Notes: a model not told the origin generated them from the sequence alone. A DNA stretch of 64,000 nt from Strix aluco (GCF_031877795.1 NC_133931.1:128998621-129062620), one strand, 5' to 3'. Shown: positions 24,691 through 38,454, counted from the first letter of the stretch. Program-made: numbers and translations.

Positions 24691-27359
24691 TAGGGAGAGG
24701 ATGAGATGTGAAGTTTTCTCTGCTGGAATGCATATGCCTTCAGACATCAAAGCTTTTAAAATTTTCCATAGAGCAGAATGGAAACAGGACATTTTACCAC
24801 CTGGGGTGCTGCCTGCTCCCTATTGCTTTGCCTGCCCAGCAGCTCCCCAAGGCAGGAGCAAAAGCAGTTCAGATCAGAGGCTAGAAGTGGGAGCATACTT
24901 CCGGCTATGGCTGTGGGCATCCACTGACAGCAGATAGATGCCAGGACAAAAAAATAAATGATAATTGTTTTTCTTGGGAACTTTATAATGACAACCAACC
25001 TCAGAGAAGCTCTATGCTGGACAATTATAAACCAAGCACCTGCAGGAGATGTTTCTTCACTCTTTAAAGACTCTGACCTTCAACTTCAGAACTATCTTCT
25101 CCTCCAGCATGGCATGGAAATAAACTGTAATCATGTAGCACTGCCAGTCTACATTATAAAGACTCTTGTTATAAGATAGGATAGATGTCTGGTTACAAAA
25201 TGGGAATCTCCTAAAATACTCACCCAATTTCTTTGTCATTAGTCTACAGCAACATGAGAAAGCTATGCATGACAAGTTCAGAGGCAGACACTACATAGGC
25301 TGCATAGAACTGGTCAGGGAGCAGCAGTGAGAAAGACACGGCTGTCTCCTGTGAATGCAAAAGGGGTCTCTGAACAATGTCAGATATGAGCAATGTCAGA
25401 TATGAATTTGGAAGGGTGACATTTTTATTTATTTTTATTGGGTGATTATCCACTTGTGAGAAATACAGGCCAAGACTTGGGACTGGGAAGACTAATTATG
25501 TCTGGAATTTATCTTGATAAAATATAAAGGCAGATTATGTTCCTTGGGTCAAAAGCTGTTAGCATAAGTATGAGTTTATGAGTTCCTTGGTTCTTTACTG
25601 CGTTAAGAAAAGAGAAAGAGAATTCTTAAAGAAAAACAAAGAGTAGTGAAATAATGACTGTGTGCATGCAGAGAGAATTTGTTGATTAGGCTGGTAGGTA
25701 CTTCTACGAAATATTATTTTTGTTGATTTTAGGTGTCATGTCCATTACCTCAGCCAAAAGGCTGTTATCTCAAGCTCTGTAGTAAATAACCCTCCCCATG
25801 GTTTGTCTTCTTGTTTCTGTAAGATCACCTGATTCTCTTGGACTGTTGAGCTCAAGAAAAATGGAAAAAAGTGGAAGATGATCCTTTTAAAGGCAAACTA
25901 CATGCTGAAGGAAAACTCATTTTCATGTGCTCTCAGTGGCAACCAAATTACCACTTCCTATATACAGGCCAAAGGAAGAGGAGGTGAAATACTTGGGTAC
26001 CACTAAAGGCTGTGTGCCCATGAAACTTCCACTTCAAATCCCAGCCAAATCTTCTCTGACTGGCTTGAGATAAATAATCCCCCAACACTAATCAGCAAAA
26101 AAAAAACGTTGGGTTTTTTCAACATTGTTTTTAATTGAGCAATTCCATATCTAAGTTTCTGGCTGAATAGTTACTGCAAATATTTTACAATGTAGATTTT
26201 ACAATGTGATTTGAATCCTGAGGATGATAATCTATCTCAGCTGACAGTTGAGTTTTCATGTGACATGTGAGTTTTCATCATCACTGACCATCTGCCTCTG
26301 GTCAAATTTCTTTTATCGAGCCCTTTTTTTATTTATTCCTGGAGGATTTGCTGCACAATATGACAAATACCCGTCTGTCAGTGGCATGTTCTCAACTTCA
26401 TTGGTTAGGCTTGTTGAGAAGCAGTTAGGACTCTTTACTTCCTATCCACAACATAAAAGGGATAGAGTTTGTGTCTCCTCTTGCACCATTTAATCTTTAC
26501 CGAGGGCTTCTTCTTCTCCCATGAAGAAGAAGCTGTATAGTGTGAGTAGTGGTACTGGGAGAGCCACTCACAGTAAATGTATCACAGGTGATCTGGCTAT
26601 TAAATTAAGTCCATATGCCCAGTCCAGAGTTTTTCAGTGGCAGGTGGCTATCTTCTCCCAGCAACAGAGGAGTACAGCCCCTTCAAAAACAGTCATCTGC
26701 AACCCACATTGGTAGAGAGGCAAGACTGCTATGCACCACTGTCCTCGGGGTTTCCCTTCCTATTAACTGATAATGTGTGTGCTGCTTACACGATCTGATG
26801 TGTAATTTAAATTGCTATCGACAATGGCATGCTGAGAGAGACATTTATTAGTTAGAGCATAAAAGGGAGGTAGGGAGAGGAAACTGGCAACGAAGCAAGT
26901 TACATAAATAAATAAATATAAATATGCTTAGTCAGAACATTCATCTGTCATCTTGATTGCTTTTAAGATAAGAGAATAGATATTAAGCTTGTATTCTACT
27001 ATGAGAGAATGCAGTTTAAGGTGATAGCCTGGGCACAGAATAATACTGTGACTTTAAATAAATCCATTGTAAAGAGTCCTGCCATACATAGCAGGGGGGA
27101 GGTGATAAATGATGGCCCCTCTTTTCAGGGGAGTGAGGCAGCATCAAGGTGACTCAAGGCCTTTTCTAATCCCAGGTCCCTCAACCTGGGCTGTCCGTTT
27201 GCAATATTGAAAGGAACAAACCAGGATTTCTCCTGATATTTGTCACCTCAGCGGTTGGTCCAGCTATGTCTAGATTTTTTATTTCAAGTCAGAATAACTA
27301 ATGATTAAATTTGTTTTGTGAAGGTGCAGTCCAAACTAGAGCTTCACGACTGCTTTGAC

Positions 27360-27640
27360 ACCCATCGAACCTGGGGCTGTTGCCGACAGGAGCCATCCCC
27401 CCCTCTCCCATCCTTCAGCTCATGCCTTCCCCTTCCCCTCTGCTGGCACCGGCACCCCCAAGCCCTGCCAAGGGCTGGAGAAGGGAAGTGGTGCAACTGG
27501 AAGCGCAGTGGGTTTTGCTGGGAAGCTTTCCGCTGGGGCAGCAGCTCGGCTTTCGGCGCTGCCCCGCGGGTGCTGCTGCACGCAGGAGGGCTGGGGGGGA
27601 CGGCCGCGAGTGGGAGGAAGTGGGGGACCATCTCCCTCGG
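27360..27640. promoter_or_regulatory. Small orphan CpG-rich patch
   Basis: GC content and CpG density rise sharply around 27525-27640 (for example CTTTCGGCGCTGCCCCGCGG and GACGGCCGCGAGTGGG), bounded by AT-rich DNA. Overlapping open frames in several frames and on both strands are what GC-rich sequence produces by itself. It could be an orphan promoter or enhancer about 11 kb upstream of FZD1. Confidence 0.3.
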
Positions 27641-27750
27641 GGGGGTTAAAACAATTGTGATTCACAGCCCTCCAAAGCTTTCCAGGGAGGAAAAATAGGC
27701 CTCAGGAAAAAGAAATGTGTGTGCCAGCTTTAGGTTAAATTCCCTTTTCT

Positions 27751-27840
27751 ATCACAGACTTCCTACCTGACTTTGAACAGGTCATTTTAATCTCTTTCTG
27801 CCTTAGATTTCCCTGTCCAAAACGAAGACAGAGCAGTACT
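27751..27840 (+). repeat. MIR-family SINE core
   Basis: The sequence follows the MIR core for about 90 bp: ATCACAGACTTCCTACCTGA, CTTTGAACAGGTCATTTTAATCT, CTTTCTGCCTTAGATTTCCC, then a GTCCAAAACGAAGACAGAGCAGTACT end. The expected order is 'cttcctgtgtgaccttgggcaagtcacttaatctctctgtgcctcagtttcccc atctgtaaaatggggacaatagtact'. It is an old, diverged copy. Confidence 0.65.
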
Positions 27841-28997
27841 TTTATCTTTCAGAACAAACACATTAGAGATTTTGAGGTGCTGAAGTGCCCAGGTACTCTG
27901 GGAATAGGGGCACAGAAAGACTTTTGATAGGTCTGCAAATATTTTTAGAGTGCTTCTGCCTCAAGCTTCCCTTTTTAATTGCCTTAATTGTAGACAGCAT
28001 TTGTACTGCACAGCTAAATTCTTTGTAGCTTAACATTTTGTAAGTATCCATGCTTTTGGCAAATCACTGGTGTAACTGAATTCCAGATAATAGAATTCAA
28101 GGTATAAGGATGAGATGGATGGCAAAGGATGGAAGGGTTTTTTCGGGCTTTAAAAATGTTTTCACTGTTTTAAGTTTCAGTAACTTTTAGTGGCACCACT
28201 CAACAACAGAGTGAGCAAGCACTCCATGGTGAAAACACCAGCTGTAGGCTATTTTACATGAAGTTACCTTTCAGTCAGTTATACCATAGCATTACTTACT
28301 CCATCCGAATCTCAGCCTGATCTGAGGAGATCAATTCAAGCTCATCAGACCTGACATTGTCATCTTTTTTCCAACAGAGCTAATGCATGGTTTTGTTTGT
28401 GACCAGGCCCATCACTTACAGCGCTTCAGACTAATAAAGTTGCTTTAATACAGAGCAGAGTGGTTGGTTGGACCACAACCATTTTTCCAGAAATGGATGA
28501 TACATAGTACTGCACCAATACTGTCATTGTGGTCCTCTTCCTAGCCTAAAAAGCTCTGCTCACAGAGTAATTTTTGAAATGTTTATCCCTAGAAAAAATA
28601 TACTTGGTGTAGCCATAACAAGTGGTAGAATATCCTTTTTGCCTTAGAATTTGAGATTAGAATGTCTGTATTTATAGCTAAAGGAGAATACCACTAGAAA
28701 TAAATATTTACTAAGGTGATGATATTATTACAAGGGCAGATCTTAATTGAAGAAGAAAAAGTCAGTCTTATATTTACACAACTCAGATGAGAGATTACAG
28801 ACTAGTTATTCTGGGATACATCTGTCCAACTCTGGCAATCTGATTTTAAAGGGTCGATTACCAGAAAGCACAGGCACCAGCACTTTTTACATGTAAGGTC
28901 CCTGAAAGATGCTCGGACCAGGGGTATTCAAAGTCACTGGTCTGTTTCTGAAACCACATCTCTGTGTTTTCTCTCCAGCTTTACCACATACTCTTTT

Positions 28998-29063
28998 TTT
29001 GACTCTGGAAACACACTTCATTTCTCCACGTTTAGATTCCTGCATTTAGAAAATGGGCATTAA
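28998..29063 (+). repeat. MIR-family SINE core
   Basis: TTTGACTCTGGAAACACACT, TCATTTCTCCACGTTTAGAT and TCCTGCATTTAGAAAATGGGCAT follow the MIR core segment 'gtgaccttgggcaagtcacttaacctctctgtgcctcagtttcctcatctgtaaaatggg'. Same strand as the copy 1.2 kb upstream. Confidence 0.55.
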
Positions 29064-32000
29064 GGACACAGATGCAAAGCTGCTCTAAGTTTATTGATAT
29101 TTGCAGCTTTCGGAGCTGCAATGGGTGGCACCATACAAAGGCAAAGAGTTCTTTACATTTTACTGAGGTGCTTTATTTTTCAGCTGGTCACAATGTTGTA
29201 ATGCAAATCTTCAATTTGAAGAAACAACTGATTTAACTAAATGGTTTTTCAAAGACATGTAGAGAAACTGGTGCAACCCTATCATGGAGATAAATTTATA
29301 TCAGGCTGAGTGCCTCGTATTGATTAAGCTTATGTCAGCAAGGAATCAACTTGCTAATTCCATGAAAGGCACTTTTAAACTGAAATAAGAGTGTCTACAC
29401 AGGGGGTTAGTTTAATATTGGCACTTTTTTCCCCAAATAAGACAAGCCTTTTAGCCCCATATCCCTAGTGCTTTTCAAAAGAAAAAAAAAAAAAAAAAAA
29501 GTAAGAGAAGTGGCACAGTAGACATGGCAAAACCAATTAGGTTTAAGATATATCCTGTCCTTGGCACTCTGAGTGCTACATTGGCTCAGAATTAAGCTTG
29601 CTATGATTTGAAGCATCTTTAAGTCTGCTGCTATTTAACACATTATGTAGGAACACAGTTCTGTCAGTTTTTTAATGGCTCAAATGATGCTGACTGGCAT
29701 ATCCCAGAGATGTGGGTTCAAGGCTGTGGTTTCATGGCAGCCTAAATTCTGCTGCAGATCAGCTGCAGCTATGAAGTCTTTGTATCATGAAACCTGGAAG
29801 CCACAAATATGTCATTTGTAAGAAGGAGGGAGAAGTGCCCCCCAAAGCAGTTCGGTAAACCCTCTTGCTTGCTGTGGCAGTTGTGTAGACAAAGTTTAGG
29901 ACGAGCTGCTGCTAGCCCTTCTCTGCCAGAAGGAGGACCCAGACCTCCAACTCTTAATTGCCATCACATATGTATTTTGAAGTATGTATGTGTAGGCACA
30001 GTGCACTGTATTGCAGACTTCGAAGCAAATATTTAAATCAGAGTCTAGAGTCTGCATTTTTAAAAAGTCATGATGTATTCAAAGAAGCAGCTATACAATT
30101 GTAAAAAAGTATATAAATAGAAATATAAAAACTCAATGGCTTTACAGAAATACTAACTTTGTCTAGCTCTAATAAATGGCAGAGCAACAGACAATGTCTG
30201 AAAGAATCACATAAGCAAAGTGCTTCCTGAACTTTAACAATTATTTCAACATTAATTGGTAATAACACGTAAGAGCCAGAAGATAGACATCCCTTCTTTT
30301 CCCTTCCCATCCCTTTCTATTGCTTTCTATTCAGTGTTCATATTTTTATGTATATTGTTCCTCATGAATTAAAGAGCTTCCATAATTGAAGAGTAGACAA
30401 GAAGTCCTCGTCTCCCTCCCTTTCCTGGTAGAGTATGCAAGGATGGAATTTCCCTTGCTTTCCAAGGGTGTGACTGGACCTTGCTTCCAATGCAACTACT
30501 ATTGAGAGTTGAAGTGGGAAAAAGAGGTGTTTTCCTCTGAAAATACAGAAGTACATAGGCATGCCAGAATCTTCTAGATGTTACAGATTTAGACAACCAG
30601 CTGTTGCACTCTCTGTGTCTTCTGCATATGGGCTGATTCCTGCTGAGCAGACTCGAGGCTGAGGGTGTTGCTGCTGTAATGGGGCTGTGGCTACTGAGAC
30701 CAGCCATCCCTGACATGACTTGGATCAGCCCAGTGTGAGACTTTGAGATGAGGAAGAAAACCTTGATAGACACTGTATTTGGCATGTGGCCAGCTGAAGG
30801 GAACAGAAGACCTGGAACACTGAGATGACGTGGCTTGTCCTCTTGGTCTTCAGTGCTGGGAACTCTGTGATAGTTTTCTTAATGTCAGCAATACCATATG
30901 AAAGCATACAGAATTACAATAACCATCCCTGCAGATGGTAAATGTGTGGCTTTCCACAGATAAATCCAAATCCAGTAAAAATTACACAATCTTGTTAGTC
31001 ACTATGGAAAACAGAGGCATCATGAAATCCAGCAGCAGAGTCCAGATGCACACCGATGTGCAATAGCTTAATGTTCCGACAGGGATACTAGGGGAGGAGA
31101 GGCCTGAACACTTTGCAGTTGGGTTCTATGTTGTGGGTGTATATGTGAGCTACACAGAATGACCACCTGTGACAACGGGGAATGAAACTTCATCATCCTT
31201 AAGGTAACATGCTGTGAACTTTGAGATTTTTCTGATGTGCTTTTCTTTCTCCTCCTTGAGGACTGTGGGGTCTGGCTAAGGATGGTTTATCTGGGGCCCA
31301 CACAAGGTATCTGATATACTCCTAGAGGTGCCGCAGTGTCAAGCAGTTGCTGTGCAGCTGGGCTCAGAGAGTAGGGGAAATGCTAACTAGAAAGGTCAGC
31401 TTCAGAATTAGAGGAAGGTCTAGAACACTAATACTGTCTATTCTTAAGGCAATTTCTTTCGCACAACCAGCCCGAAGTTTCTGAAAAGAATTTACTTCAA
31501 AATACAGCTGACCCCTCCTATATATGAAGAAGAATGTATTTAGGGGAGAAGTGCTTACAAGCAGATCCTAGTGGCGCATTCCTTTCAGTCTTGCTGGGCA
31601 GTTTGCCTGTTTACACTGGTTACATATTTAAAATTATCTTTCCAAAGTAAAGCAAAAGCCCAAAAGATTTTTTCTACAGTGAAAGTTGAGATTGTTCTTT
31701 AACATGTATGAAGCCACATTCCATGAAGAAAGGCAGATGCAGGCTGTGAATTACTCCCTGCTCTGATCTCATCCTGCTCACTCTCTCAATAACATTCATG
31801 GAAAATACATGCACAGCTAAAAGACACAGAAAAACAACTTTCCTCTACTCTATCCCCCCATCTCACACACATACCTTTTCAATTTGTGTATCTTGAAATA
31901 CTAATGCAGAAAATATGATCTGAATCTCATTTACTTTGGTGGAAATGGGAAGTAATTTCTTTAAAAGGAATGTATTTAAAGCACGGCAAAAGCAATGAGA

Positions 32001-35000
32001 GCTCATCACGTAATTTCTCCTTGCATCACAGCCTTGTGAAGCTCTGCTTGCTTCTCTTGCATCCGTGAAATCAGCAGGTCTACTCCTGGGAGTAAGGATT
32101 GCCGGCTTAGGCCTTTAAATCAGCCTCTGTGTTTGAAGAACAAGAGACAGTCTGTGTTTTCAGGCCCTGTATGTAACTGTAGAAGAACTCACTCAAGAAA
32201 GGGAAATAAAAAGAGAGTAAAAATGTTCGCATTCTCTCTGAACAAAATGAGCTGTGATCTGCAATTGCCCTTTTAAGAGTTGTGACTTTTTCTTGTTCTC
32301 CGGAAAACTTTTGGCAGCAGCAGCCAGGCTGCAGCCCCTGCGCCTCTCACCCCAGTGCAGAACATGTCAGGGAAGGCAGGCAACATACGGCTTTAATTTG
32401 CAAGGGATCATCTACATTTCTTCTGAACAGAAAAGAAAACCAAATCAAATCTCCACATACTCAATCTATCTTGAATAAACAGCATTAAGGAAAAAATGCT
32501 GTGGGTATTGGGAGGAAGAGACTCTTTGTAGTCCGCTTTGACTACATGTACCATTTCTCCTCATGCCTCTTTAAAGCATATAAAATCACTGTAATGGGGG
32601 GCTGACTTACACGAGTGCTAGTCAAAGGTTGCTCTTCATTCCTAGCCCATGCTACACGGTAGGAGTTTGGGTTACAATAGGTGTCACACAGCAGGAGTAA
32701 ATTACCACTGACTGCAGTGGCTAGAGCTGCATTTCCATTCTATTTCTCTTATTCCCACAACCCCCAAACACAAATAAAAGCACAATTTTTACCTAAATTG
32801 ACAATCGCAGATTAATACAGCCAATTAATAAAAGGCACATATAAAGGCATCTGGGATGAATTTGAGGGTAGGATGACCTGGGCCACCTGATGGTAAGAAT
32901 ATTACTTGGTATCTTGTCAAATGCCTGCTTATAGCAACTGCCTCTGCTCCGACATGACTTTCTGAGGACTTGGCTGTACAGCCTTGAGACCCTTCACTGC
33001 AGTAAGTATTCTGGATGCTGACTGCACTATCGCCTAGGGTTCATGTTCAGCTCCTACTGATTTTCTTTGCCAATCACTGCATGTGTTTGTTATTTTTGTC
33101 AGCACAGGCATACTTCCAAGAGTCTTCTAGATGTTCCAAGAAATAGTCAATGTTCAAGATAGGATTTTAAATTCTAAGGATTTTGTTCTTCTGGCAAGAC
33201 TAAATCCGCGAGATGCTATGGCCCATGGCCCTGGGGCAGATGGCTATGTCATTGGCATGTTACAAAGTGAAAAATATCTTACCACGTAAGTGTAAAAGTT
33301 GCTTGGGAGTCTTGTCCAGATACTTACACTCCAGAATTTTGGTCTGTAGACCCATGTGTCAACTTCTAGGGTCAAACAGTTTAAGCAGTGTATATTATCT
33401 GGATTAAGGATTTTATCACCGCAAATATATGGCAGCTTTAGCATGGCAATGTAAGGGAGTACTTTATTTCACCTTGCTATTTGAGATGTATGACAATGTA
33501 ATCACCTCTCCTTCATTTCACTGCATTTACACTCTTCGTACCGATTCTTCAGCAAGCTTCCTTGTCTGTACATCGGGAGGACCTGATGTGATGTGTACTG
33601 CCAGCACTGAGAGGCGAAGTGAGACTCACCTGAGCTGTGGACCTGTGCTGTCTCATCTAGAAGCCCCTAGGTCACTCCAAGAGACTTCATGAATTTAGTA
33701 TAGCCATAGCTGTCCATCACAGATTACATACTTGAACGCCTCTCTCTACTGAGCTATCAAAAATCCTTTCTTTCCATCCAGAATTAAGGACCTTGCCCCC
33801 CCCCCCCCAATATTAACTGTTCTTACCAACCAAGATTCGTGTTCAACATGAGAAAAAAATCAACATTTAACTTGTCCTGCTGTATTATGATGATCTTACT
33901 TTTAACCCCTTATTTGACATTTAAATAATGAAATCTTGAATCAACTAAAAAGCTAATTATCTGAGCATAACTTTTAAAAAAATACGTTTACGTTATCATC
34001 TGTGTTTAGATATTATTCATTTGGGTGGTCACTAGCCTTACTACAAATACAGTTTATGCTTACATTTGCATTCTCTGTATGTAACATAGGCCTGTGAGAT
34101 AAAGCTGAATAATTTCCTCTAGAGAAACAAGTTTTCCTTAAATGCTGTGGAAAGGAAGCATTCACTTTATCCTATTTTCGCTTAAAGCCATTTAAAGGAA
34201 AACAAAAAAGTACTGCAACTACTTTTTGTTTTGTTTCTTTCCAAAATTAAAGATTTAGATAGCTTCATTTTTTGGGGGCCGAAGATTTGTGTCCCACATC
34301 CTCCGTAACAAGTAAAAGCAGTACAAACCAGCACCCTGAGGACAGCAGCAGCAGAGTGAGGATACTACTGGGATATAAACAATGTAAGAGGACAAAACTC
34401 TGTACTCTTCCCACCTGCCAGAGTCCTAGTGGCTACTGTAACAAGTAACATCAGCACATTGTTTATAAGTAAAAGCTGAAATTCCTTTTAAGGAATGATT
34501 AAAATAATGATTTTAATGCCCAAATTTTGGTTTTGTTTAGAATGGAAGATTTTATTTCCATGGCAAGGGGGAAGAGTGCTTGTGCATTAAGGAAGACACT
34601 GTAAGAACACGATTACTGTTGTACAGACCGGAGCAAAGGTGGCATCCTGTCCAGTCTCCTCTCTCCAACAGTCACCCGTGGTGTGTACCTAAGGAATCAT
34701 TAAAAGAACAAGGCAGACACACAGTGACAGTCCCCCGTGGATGTGATGTGCAGTACTGGGGTTGCATGAAGATGTAGTATCTTTTATTAGAGCAAGACAT
34801 ATGGGTGGAAAAATGAGACAAACTTCTGGTCATGTGAACTTTTCTTTGGGTTAGAAACACCAGATGCAGCGTTCAGTTAAGAACACTTGCTTAATATTTA
34901 CTAAGGTACTTTTTAATTAAGCCAGCTCTGAAAGGAAGATGGTAGCTTTAGCATAGAGAGGACGTTAATGACATTAATGATGTTAAGGATGGGAAAAAGA

Positions 35001-38000
35001 GTGGCATTTAGTAGCTAAGCAAAAAGGAAAAGCAATTACCTTACAGTCTGTTGATTTGGAGACAAGTAAGTGGGGGGAGGGCAGGGTGGAAGCAGAAGAA
35101 AATTATAACGTACTATCAGACCAGCATCTCTACTCAGAGTCCCCGGTTTTGGGTGTTGGGCCAAGTTAGGAAACCTAGTTCCCATGCTCACTTCTGTGGG
35201 ACAAATTCTGTAGTTCCCCTTAAGGATCAGGTCTGAAAGCAGAGAGGGAGAATGTCCTGTTTTGTAAGAAACTCCCCCAGCAACAGCACAGTGTTTTGGT
35301 CTATGAAGACTGTCTCTAGGCATTCATGCTGGTGCCGAGTGGACATTTTCAGCAGCAAAACTACCAGGAAAGCAGCCATGCACAGGATGAAGTATGTTAC
35401 GGTCCTGGAACTGCAAATGTAAGACCAGAGGATACTGGTGGTTTGATGGCAGGGGGTGTTCGCTGATGTAGTAGCGGATGGGCATCAATACATCTTACAT
35501 TTCTTGCTCAGGCACAGTTTAAACTGATCTGGTGTTTTGGGCCACAGAGAATTATGCTTCTAATGATGAGTTTTGTGGTTTGGGGTGCTCGAAATGTAGG
35601 ACAAGTGCTTCTGGGAAGATTCTTTTCACACAGGATTTTCTTCTGTTATGTGAAAAATCATCAGACAGTTAAAACCAGCAAGTTCTAGGAAATTTCCCAA
35701 ACTTACCAGCTCTCAGCTCTCATTCTTCCCCCCACAATACCCACTTCCACTTTTTCTTTCTGAGCTGGTCTCACTGATACATCTCTATCTAAGCTCTAAG
35801 CAGTTGTGCTCAAGCTGCTTTTAGCTTTGGTACTTACTGCTTCAGAACAAAAAAAATAGCTTGTTAACCCAGAAATTTGTCTATTTTTCCTTCTATACCA
35901 GTTGGTCTGAAAAATGCTATTACCTACAAACCTTTTCCTGTATACACTGATCTTTCTTCTACAACGATCTTCTGGCTTGTTGCACACAGCAACTTAAAAC
36001 AGCGACTTTTCAGTGTTTTTCAGTTTGAGAAGTGAGTATTTCCTAAATATTTCAAATGCAGACCCCTGTAGATAGAATTTCAGCCAACTGATGATGGACT
36101 TAGGTGTCTTAACTACCTTTCCTGGATTGTGTGATGTGTCCCCAGGTCTGAACACCACAGGCAGAAAGCCACAGAGGCTTCCTGAGACTAGTTAGAAATT
36201 CACACTCGTTTTCTATGAGAAAGATCATGTATAATACTTGTTCCTATCTGAAGATCCAGCGTTCAATTGTTTTAGGATGAATAGGAAAACAATACTGTCA
36301 TTTAGGGCTGAATATAAATGAGATTTTGTGCTAGAAAGGCGTTAGTAATTTTAATTACTGATGCAGATCTGAAGAAGAAAATCTGTAGCTTAAAACTGTA
36401 AATACAATATGCAAGGAATCAAACTTTTTTTAGCAGAAGATGGAAGAAGATATTTGTGCGTATCATTTTTGAACTATGGTCCTCTGAGAAGAGAGTTCTT
36501 GACAGAACTCAATGAACCTCAGTAAACAAGGACATCAGCCATCGACATACTTAAGGTTGTGCAATTTCTAAACACGATCCCTCTCCTGCAGTCGTTACAC
36601 AGCACAGATCTTGCTATTAATTAGTCTGAATGTGGGACAGCACTGCTGGGAGAAAGAAAGTGGCCTAAATAGCATGGTCTAAGTTTTAGCTGTAGCTATC
36701 CAAGAAATATGGATGTCTTTTATTAACCCTTGCCACCTGTGACAGCTAAAAATAAATGCTGGGCTCATCTTATTCCTAATGGATTTTTTCAGCTCATCAG
36801 TGTATACAGTGGAAAGGGTGGGAGCATGCTGCATCGAAGGAAGACAGCTGGCTGGAGAAGTTTCTGCCCGGTTCATGGCAGTGTTAACCGTTGGACAAGT
36901 ATGAGGACATTCACGTCCATGACACAGAGGCTTGGTTACTGAATTTGGAGAACATGGTAGGCTTCTCCTCCTCCTCTCCAGGAGCACGGTTTATTATTCT
37001 TATTGAATTCCAGCGAGTACAGTAAATCCCCCATTCAGCCTCCATCATCCTTCCGGACTACGCATTTCGGAGGAGCCAACCTCACCTGTGTTCTGCGCCA
37101 GCAACGGGGCTTTAGACGTGCAGAAAGAAACGGCCACTGTTGGCGTTAACTACGTGCTCATTCACCCCCTCCCCAGACTAGAGCGAGTATCTCAAACACC
37201 TGACAAGAGGCATTTGCAAGTCACACAGCGTTCACCTCGAATTAAGCTGGAAGAGCTGCCCACGGGGCAGAGGGAGGAAAGGGAATGGGAGAGTCCCGTT
37301 GTGATTATTTTCGTATCTCAGGCTGCTGCTGTAGACAGAAGACACACACAAACCACTGGCAGTAACTCGCCAGCGAGACGCTTAAAGCGTCTCTGGAGCG
37401 AGGCGAGTTTTGGCCACTCGCACATCACCGGGTGCGTGTGTGCGATGGAACATCGCGGTCTCTGCCTTCAAACTGCCGCCGCTCCTCCCCGCGCCCCAAG
37501 TTACTGCAATAAAGCCGTCTTCTAGGTTTCAGCCCTGCCAAGCTGCTCCCCGATTGTTCACCACTCCCTGCCGCAGACTCCTGACAACACCTCTGACCGC
37601 CCCCCTCCAAGCCTGCCCGTTGCTATTTGCCAAATATCGACACCCCCCCCCTCCCCTCCCCTCCCCGCCCGGCCCCTGCCGCGCTGCGAATGGAGCCGCA
37701 GCCGGCGCAGCTGCCCGGCCGCCGGGGGAGACGCCGAGGGTGCCGGGCCCTGGACCCCGCCGAGGTGCGCAGAGCTCCACGGCCTCCACTGTCGTCATCA
37801 CCGGGGAATCCGAAAACACCCCCGGGACAGCCGTGACCCGGCTCCCCGGCGTCTCCGCGGGGCAGCCGCCGCCGTCCAGCCTAGCCGCCCCGGCGGGGCG
37901 AGCCCGGCCTCCCCCTGCCCCTCCGCGCTGCCGACCCACAAGCCACGGCCCCCCGGCCCCCCGCCCCTCCGGTCACCCCCCGCCCCCGCGGCCGGCCCCC

Positions 38001-38226
38001 CCCTTCCCCCGCGCCGCCCCCGCCTTTGTGCGCGGCGCGGGGCAGCCCCGCGCCCGCCTGCGCCCGCCCCCGGGTGAGGCGTTGGGAGACGGTCCCTTAC
38101 GCAGGAAAGTTCGGCGTCGGTTTCAAGGCTCCTCCCTCCCGGTGAAAGGCAGACTGCGGGGCGCCTGGAAACCGGTCGGAGGGAGCGCGGCGCGGCGCGG
38201 GGCGCGGGCTCGAGGGGCCGGCACAA

Positions 38227-38268
38227 ATGGTCAGGCGGCGGCGGCGGCGGAGGAGGCGGCGGCGGTAG
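38227..38268 (+). promoter_or_regulatory. uORF encoding Met-Val-Arg11
   Basis: ATG at 38227 opens a 13-codon frame of GTC, then eleven AGG/CGG arginine codons, then TAG (38266-38268). The start context has C at -3 and G at +4, so it is moderate at best. The stop is 188 bases before the FZD1 ATG. Runs of arginine are known to slow ribosomes in the exit tunnel. It is a by-product of a CGG repeat at minimum; translation is not shown. Confidence 0.45.
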
Positions 38269-38370
38269 GCGGAGGCGCGGCGGGCGCTGCCGCCGGTGCG
38301 GGCAGAGCTGCGCGCCGCGGCCGCGCGAGTGGCGGCCGGGGCTGCCCCGTCCCTGCCCGCCGCTCCCTTC

Positions 38371-38454
38371 ATGAGTCGCAAGTTCGGGCCGGGAGGAGCA
38401 GCGGCGGCGGCGGCGGGGCGGCGGGAGCCCGGCTGGGCAGGCGGCACCGACTGA
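38371..38454 (+). promoter_or_regulatory. uORF ending two bases before the FZD1 start
   Basis: ATG at 38371 opens a 27-codon frame (MSRKFGPGG, six alanines, then [12 protein letters not shown]) ending in TGA at 38452-38454. Only GC separates that stop from the FZD1 ATG. The start context is weak (T at -3, A at +4), so leaky scanning to the FZD1 start is expected. The close spacing would allow coupling between uORF termination and initiation at FZD1. Confidence 0.5.

Larger units (their letters stand above)
24691..37369. other. Gene-free stretch upstream of FZD1
   Basis: No gene recognised in 12.7 kb. Contents are a tandem 16-bp duplication (25375-25406), a CpG-rich patch (27360-27640), two MIR-like SINEs (27751-27840, 28998-29063), a 19-base A run (29482-29500) and a 13-base C run (33796-33808). 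The last kilobase before 37370 contains short open frames without family features. Distal FZD1 regulatory elements are plausible here but are not identifiable from the sequence alone. Confidence 0.65.

Noticed and set aside
27318..27698. Protein-coding gene in the 27.4 kb GC patch
   Set aside because: Several overlapping frames on both strands are open at once and none has a family motif, as expected from GC richness alone.
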